Origin: Sporisorium sorghi
Taxonomy: Eukaryota; Basidiomycota; Ustilaginomycetes; Ustilaginales; Ustilaginaceae
Assembly (NCBI GenBank): GCA_023212695.1
Contig: JALCCG010000001.1
Span: 581,688-645,687, forward strand
Reading direction: 5' to 3'
Length of the DNA stretch: 64,000 bases
Below are positions 60,643-64,000 of the stretch, piece after piece. The position numbers and the translations under genes were made by a program. How positions within the stretch are numbered: the stretch's first letter is position 1; each line of letters opens with the position of its first letter. A model generated the notes under the pieces. That model was not told the origin of the DNA and ran no database searches. It saw only the letters and a list, made by a program, of their open reading frames with translations.

Positions 60643-63018
60643 ATGCAGGCCATATTGACGCTGTGCTGGGGAAATATTCGCAAGAGAAAAATGCAAAACG
60701 CGCTGATTGCACTGCTGATTGCACTGTCTGCGCTGTTAGTCAGCACCGCTTTCATTGTTTTGCAGAATACGGAAAGTGTATTTGAGGAGCGACATTCGGC
60801 TGCTCAGGGTGCTCATGAGATCATAAATATGACCCGTGGGCTGCATGATGAACGCATGGTGGCCGAATGGTGGTCAGCCCAGGACGGTGTGAGCGCCTCC
60901 AGCCTGGTTCCTTACAAGCCTTGGACTGGCCTCTCTTATAACGGGGAAGAATTGCCCAATCTTTATCTGTATATGATCAATACACCGCCCATGCCTCATG
61001 GAGTCAATAACCCCCTCCCTGCTGCAGGTCCAGCCCATCTGACCAAACCGGAAGAAGGTACAGTATGGATACCCACCTCCCTCGCGTACAAATACGGAAT
61101 GGAGGTCGGGGATGAATTGGTGTTCACCTCCGGGGCAGCCCCGGTACAGTTCACGATTAGTGCCATTGTCATTGACTTGTCTCATGGCGGCCCATTCTCC
61201 ACCTCGGCCCGCATTTGGATGAACGAAGCCGACTATCAGTCAACCATGGGAGGCCTGTCTACCCCGGAGCAATATATGTTGTCGCTTCGCTTTGCACATC
61301 CCAAACAAAGCGAAGCATACTGGCAGCGCTTTGAGCAGGCGCTTGGATCGCCGTTTTTGGAGGAGCGCGTCTCGTTTGCCGAGTTGTCCGCCTTTTACTT
61401 TATCATGAACAAAGTGATTGGCTTCGTTATGAGTTTCCTTGGACTGGTCATGATTGTTGTAGCCCTGCTTACCATCGGGTTTACGATCACGGACACGATC
61501 CTTGCCAACTACCGTAACATCGGTATTCTCAAATCGGTCGGTATGTCCTCCGAACGCATTATCGGCACTTATATGCTCCAGTACGGTTTCATCACGGGGA
61601 TCGCCTTGATTCCTGCCCTGATCGGCAGCCGTCTGCTCTCGAATGTCATCATCCAGAATTCTCTCTCCTTCCTCAAATCCGATACAGCACCTGTTTCCGT
61701 GCAGTCGGTGGGAATCACGATCTGGACCGGCGTCGGCATGCTGTTCATCATCCTGTTATGCGTTGTCCTCTACGCAGGCAAAACACGCCGTATCGAACCG
61801 ATACAGGCGATCCGGTACGGCATGTCAGAGTCTTCGCATTCCCATGCCCATCGTCACGGAACCCGTACCCGGCTGCTGGACCGGTGGTCTGTGCCCGCAG
61901 TGATCGGCTGGAAGCATGTGACCGGCAACAAAAAAGGAGCTGCGCTGATCTTTCTGTTAATGAGCATTACCGCGGCTGTGCTCGTTTTTGGCACACTCCT
62001 GGTAACCAGTGTCTATCGTATCAGCGAAACCTCGGCCCAATGGGGATATGACGACGCGGATATCGCCATTATGGTGATCAACGGTGAGGGATTGGACCGG
62101 GCCGACATGCAGTCTTATATCGAGAACGATCCCCGGGTTTTCAGCCTGAATTGGTCCGGTTCGGCCAACGGCGTCATCGCGGAGCCCGGTAGCAATCATC
62201 AGGCGACGTTCAGCCTCCCTCTGACCGTTGTGGAGGGCAGCATGGACGAGATGGGATTAGCCTCGCTTTCTGGCCGAAATCCAGTTCTGTCTAATGAAAT
62301 ATCGATTGGAATCAATATTGCCCGCAAATTGCACAAAGGCATTGGCGATACTCTCACGATCTACATTGAAGGAAAAGAGCATCAGCTGCTGATCACCGGC
62401 ACGTTTCAGTCCATTTCCAACTTGTCGAATATAGCCCGGGTCACATCGGAACTTGTCGGTCCATTAAATCCGGATGCGGGGTTTGTTCATCTATGGAACC
62501 CGGCGGATAGCGATAAATTTGTCCAACAGCTAAACCAACGTTACGGCCCTGTCATTCAGGCTATGAAGCAGGAGGTGCTGCTTGATTCCGTATTTAAGGA
62601 AGCTGCCGCCGTGCTGCTCATTCCGATGAGTATGCTGGCTCTTCTGTTCCTTGCAGTTACTTGCCTGATTGTTTATAGCACTTGCCGACTGCATATTCGC
62701 AAGGAAACAAAAACATACGGGATTTATGCTTCGCTTGGCCTGACGGTATCAGACATCCGTCGCGCCTTGACAAGCGGCATTGCCGTACTGGGTGCGCTTG
62801 GTGCAATGGTTGGCATGGTGTGCGGCATTTACATACTGCCAGCCGTGCTGCGTGGTTTGCTGTCTGCATACGGCATTGTCAAACTGCCGCTGATCATGGA
62901 GTGGCCGCTTGCCATTGGCCTGACATTGATCGCCCTGGTCATCGCCGTCAGCGGCTGCTGGCTGGCATCGCGAACCCTGTGCCGTACCTCCTTACGCGTC
63001 CTGGTCACCGATTCATGA
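60643..63018 (+). CDS. FtsX-like ABC permease (double FtsX domain)
   Basis: 791 residues with an N-terminal helix (about 20-40), a first FtsX domain (about 255-385, with GIVILKSVGMSSERI-like NIGILKSVGMSSERIIGTYM), a second N-terminal helix near 440, and a second FtsX domain at 640-785 (TYGIYASLGLTVSDIRRAL). Extracytoplasmic loops sit between helices. It forms the transport or mechanotransmission part of the system with the ATPase, either removing a peptide or lipid from the membrane or controlling a partner. GGAGG 9 nt before the ATG. Confidence 0.92.
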   Translation: MQAILTLCWGNIRKRKMQNALIALLIALSALLVSTAFIVLQNTESVFEERHSAAQGAHEIINMTRGLHDERMVAEWWSAQDGVSASSLVPYKPWTGLSYNGEELPNLYLYMINTPPMPHGVNNPLPAAGPAHLTKPEEGTVWIPTSLAYKYGMEVGDELVFTSGAAPVQFTISAIVIDLSHGGPFSTSARIWMNEADYQSTMGGLSTPEQYMLSLRFAHPKQSEAYWQRFEQALGSPFLEERVSFAELSAFYFIMNKVIGFVMSFLGLVMIVVALLTIGFTITDTILANYRNIGILKSVGMSSERIIGTYMLQYGFITGIALIPALIGSRLLSNVIIQNSLSFLKSDTAPVSVQSVGITIWTGVGMLFIILLCVVLYAGKTRRIEPIQAIRYGMSESSHSHAHRHGTRTRLLDRWSVPAVIGWKHVTGNKKGAALIFLLMSITAAVLVFGTLLVTSVYRISETSAQWGYDDADIAIMVINGEGLDRADMQSYIENDPRVFSLNWSGSANGVIAEPGSNHQATFSLPLTVVEGSMDEMGLASLSGRNPVLSNEISIGINIARKLHKGIGDTLTIYIEGKEHQLLITGTFQSISNLSNIARVTSELVGPLNPDAGFVHLWNPADSDKFVQQLNQRYGPVIQAMKQEVLLDSVFKEAAAVLLIPMSMLALLFLAVTCLIVYSTCRLHIRKETKTYGIYASLGLTVSDIRRALTSGIAVLGALGAMVGMVCGIYILPAVLRGLLSAYGIVKLPLIMEWPLAIGLTLIALVIAVSGCWLASRTLCRTSLRVLVTDS

Positions 63019-63108
63019 GTTCCGTCTTGAGCAGCAGATTCCAGAAGACCAGAACATGCGGGTCATAACCACACAAGTGGACAGCCGTGCATAAGGCTGT
63101 TAAAAAAC

Positions 63109-63145
63109 AAGAGACGGCCCCTGAATTCTCGGGAGGCCGTCTCTT
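63109..63145 (-). terminator. Terminator of the SpoIIM-like gene, in the convergent gap
   Basis: AAGAGACGGCC and GGCCGTCTCTT pair around a 15-nt loop. The T-run is on the minus side (GTTTTTTAAC), so it mainly ends the SpoIIM-like transcript, and may also stop read-through from the permease. Confidence 0.8.
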
Positions 63146-63213
63146 CCTATGATATCGTCTAAGTCAGGCTCCACTCTCAAATGGGTACCGAGACTCTTTA
63201 GGTACGAGAGAAA

Positions 63214-63756
63214 TCATCGTGTCCAATCCATGATAACCGGAGTTATATGGGCTTCAATCAGACTTGCAGCGATCAGCTTCGCCATGACCACAGCAAACAA
63301 AGCAGCGCTCTGTCTGGCTTCCTTCCCCCAGGGAATTTTCTCTCGTTGCTTGACCGCCCGTGCGAAAAGCCCCAGTGGTCTAAGGCCGATGGCCCCAGCT
63401 AACAGCAGGGCTGGAATTTCCAGAATGCCGTGCGGAAGCAATCCCGCCAGAAGGGTCGGAAAGGAATGAACTGCCGCAGACAGTGCGATAATAAAGCCGA
63501 TCATAAGCCCGTTAAACAGCAGCATGATGATGGTTGGAATGGAAAACAGGAGACCAGTGCCTGCAATGAGGAGAGCTACACCGATATTATTAAGGGCTAG
63601 GTTATACCATACTGCCCCCTGTCCCGGACGGTAATATTGATCGGGGGTTATGTTCACATAGTTGCCTAGCAGAATACCCAGAAACATACCGAGAGAAAAG
63701 AGTATGCCTGATTGAATTAAACGTTTTTTTTCTTGTCTCCATACTTTTTTTAGCAT
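63214..63756 (-). CDS. SpoIIM-family membrane protein
   Basis: About 180 residues from the ATG at 63756 (AGAGG 8 nt upstream). Five or so membrane helices, with LFNGLMIGFIIALSA, PHGILEIPALLLAGAIGLR and the C-terminal AKLIAASLIEAHITPVIMDW, the pattern of stage II sporulation protein M and related membrane proteins. True SpoIIM works with SpoIID and SpoIIP in engulfment; this may be a paralogue, as there are no sporulation genes nearby. Confidence 0.85.
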   Translation of the reverse strand: MLKKVWRQEKKRLIQSGILFSLGMFLGILLGNYVNITPDQYYRPGQGAVWYNLALNNIGVALLIAGTGLLFSIPTIIMLLFNGLMIGFIIALSAAVHSFPTLLAGLLPHGILEIPALLLAGAIGLRPLGLFARAVKQREKIPWGKEARQSAALFAVVMAKLIAASLIEAHITPVIMDWTR

Positions 63757-63827
63757 CCTCCGCACCTCTTTTCCTCCCAAACTATATAAAGCGGGCAGAC
63801 GCTGACCTTCATAGAGTATAGAAGAAA

Positions 63828-63878
63828 TGCATCTGCCGCTTGGGCAGATGCACAGGCTGTCGAGAAAGTCTCGACAGC
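63828..63878. terminator. Two adjacent perfect hairpins ahead of the last gene
   Basis: TGCATCTGCC/GGCAGATGCA (63828-63852, 5-nt loop) and GCTGTCGAGA/TCTCGACAGC (63856-63878, 3-nt loop) are each perfect 10-bp stems separated by 3 nt; TATTTTTATATT follows on the plus strand. They lie between the divergent SpoIIM-like gene and the last gene. The second resembles a rho-independent terminator for a plus-strand transcript for which I see no gene. Confidence 0.6.
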
Positions 63879-63964
63879 TATTTTTATATTCGATTATTTC
63901 AACACGACACCGCGTTAATGTTGTATAATTATAGTAATAAATGAGATCGGGAAGGTGTTCAATT

Positions 63965-64000
63965 ATGCTGCGTTCAAACCGTGAAAAACAACAGGCTTAT
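63965..64000 (+). CDS. N-terminus of an unidentified gene, cut by the window
   Basis: ATG at 63965 with GGGAAGGTG 7 nt upstream opens a frame of 12 codons (MLRSNREKQQAY) reaching the window edge. Too short to identify. Confidence 0.5.
   Translation, partial: MLRSNREKQQAY

Noticed and set aside
1..64000. CRISPR arrays, insertion sequences, prophage, tRNA or rRNA genes
   Set aside because: No regularly spaced direct repeats, transposase, integrase, phage structural genes or tRNA/rRNA-like sequences were seen on either strand.

Overview
The window looks like a chromosomal segment of a Paenibacillus-type Firmicute. The signs are strong AGGAGG-type ribosome binding sites with frequent TTG/GTG starts, YesM/YesN-type two-component regulators beside CUT1 sugar ABC transporters, secreted plant- and fungal-wall hydrolases (GH11, GH16, GH18), a SpoIIM-family protein and PRD-type PTS regulation. 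I see no rRNA, tRNA, CRISPR array, insertion sequence or prophage.

Layout. (1) 1-2.3 kb: a partial ArsR regulator with its own promoter and paired operators, then a TetR-aldo/keto reductase pair. (2) 2.4-10.6 kb, minus strand: histidine kinase, AraC-type response regulator, sugar-binding lipoprotein, two permeases and a large FAD oxidoreductase, forming a sensed glycan or oligosaccharide uptake unit. (3) 10.7-17.4 kb: S41 peptidase, GNAT, SUMF-domain lipoprotein, GH11 xylanase, GH18 chitinase and an alpha/beta hydrolase. (4) 17.5-23.2 kb, minus strand: LacI regulator with a 20-bp palindromic operator, binding protein, two permeases and a PHP-fold metallohydrolase. (5) 23.3-26 kb: TetR-GNAT operon with promoter and operator, and a MATE exporter. 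(6) 26.2-34.2 kb, minus strand: an eight-gene operon behind a near-consensus promoter, encoding an acyl carrier protein, an ATP-grasp enzyme, a glycosyltransferase, a radical SAM/SPASM enzyme, a three-gene ABC-2 exporter and a last protein that may be BtrH/C39-like. This is the best candidate for an undescribed system: a carrier-protein-based, non-NRPS route to an exported small molecule.

(7) 34.3-48.2 kb: a frameshifted small gene, a DUF998 membrane protein, a Cache chemoreceptor preceded by a duplicated start region, a secreted amidase, a large GH16 beta-glucanase with three N-terminal repeats, MsrA, a two-component pair, a DJ-1/PfpI fusion, a DUF2306 protein and a YdeI-like protein. (8) 48.3-57.4 kb, minus strand: a nine-gene PTS operon holding its own regulator, EIIA, EIIB, EIIC, a phosphotriesterase-family lactonase-like enzyme, a creatininase-family amidohydrolase, a SIS protein and private HPr and Enzyme I copies. 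(9) 57.5-63 kb, plus strand: response regulator, histidine kinase, ABC ATPase and FtsX-type permease. (10) 63-64 kb: a SpoIIM-like protein, two tandem perfect hairpins and the first 12 codons of a plus-strand gene.

Overall the segment is specialised for sensing, degrading and importing polysaccharide-derived sugars, with one secondary-metabolite-like operon in the middle. Start codons were chosen from ribosome binding site spacing and family N-termini. Functions rest on motif and family recognition by eye, without database searches.
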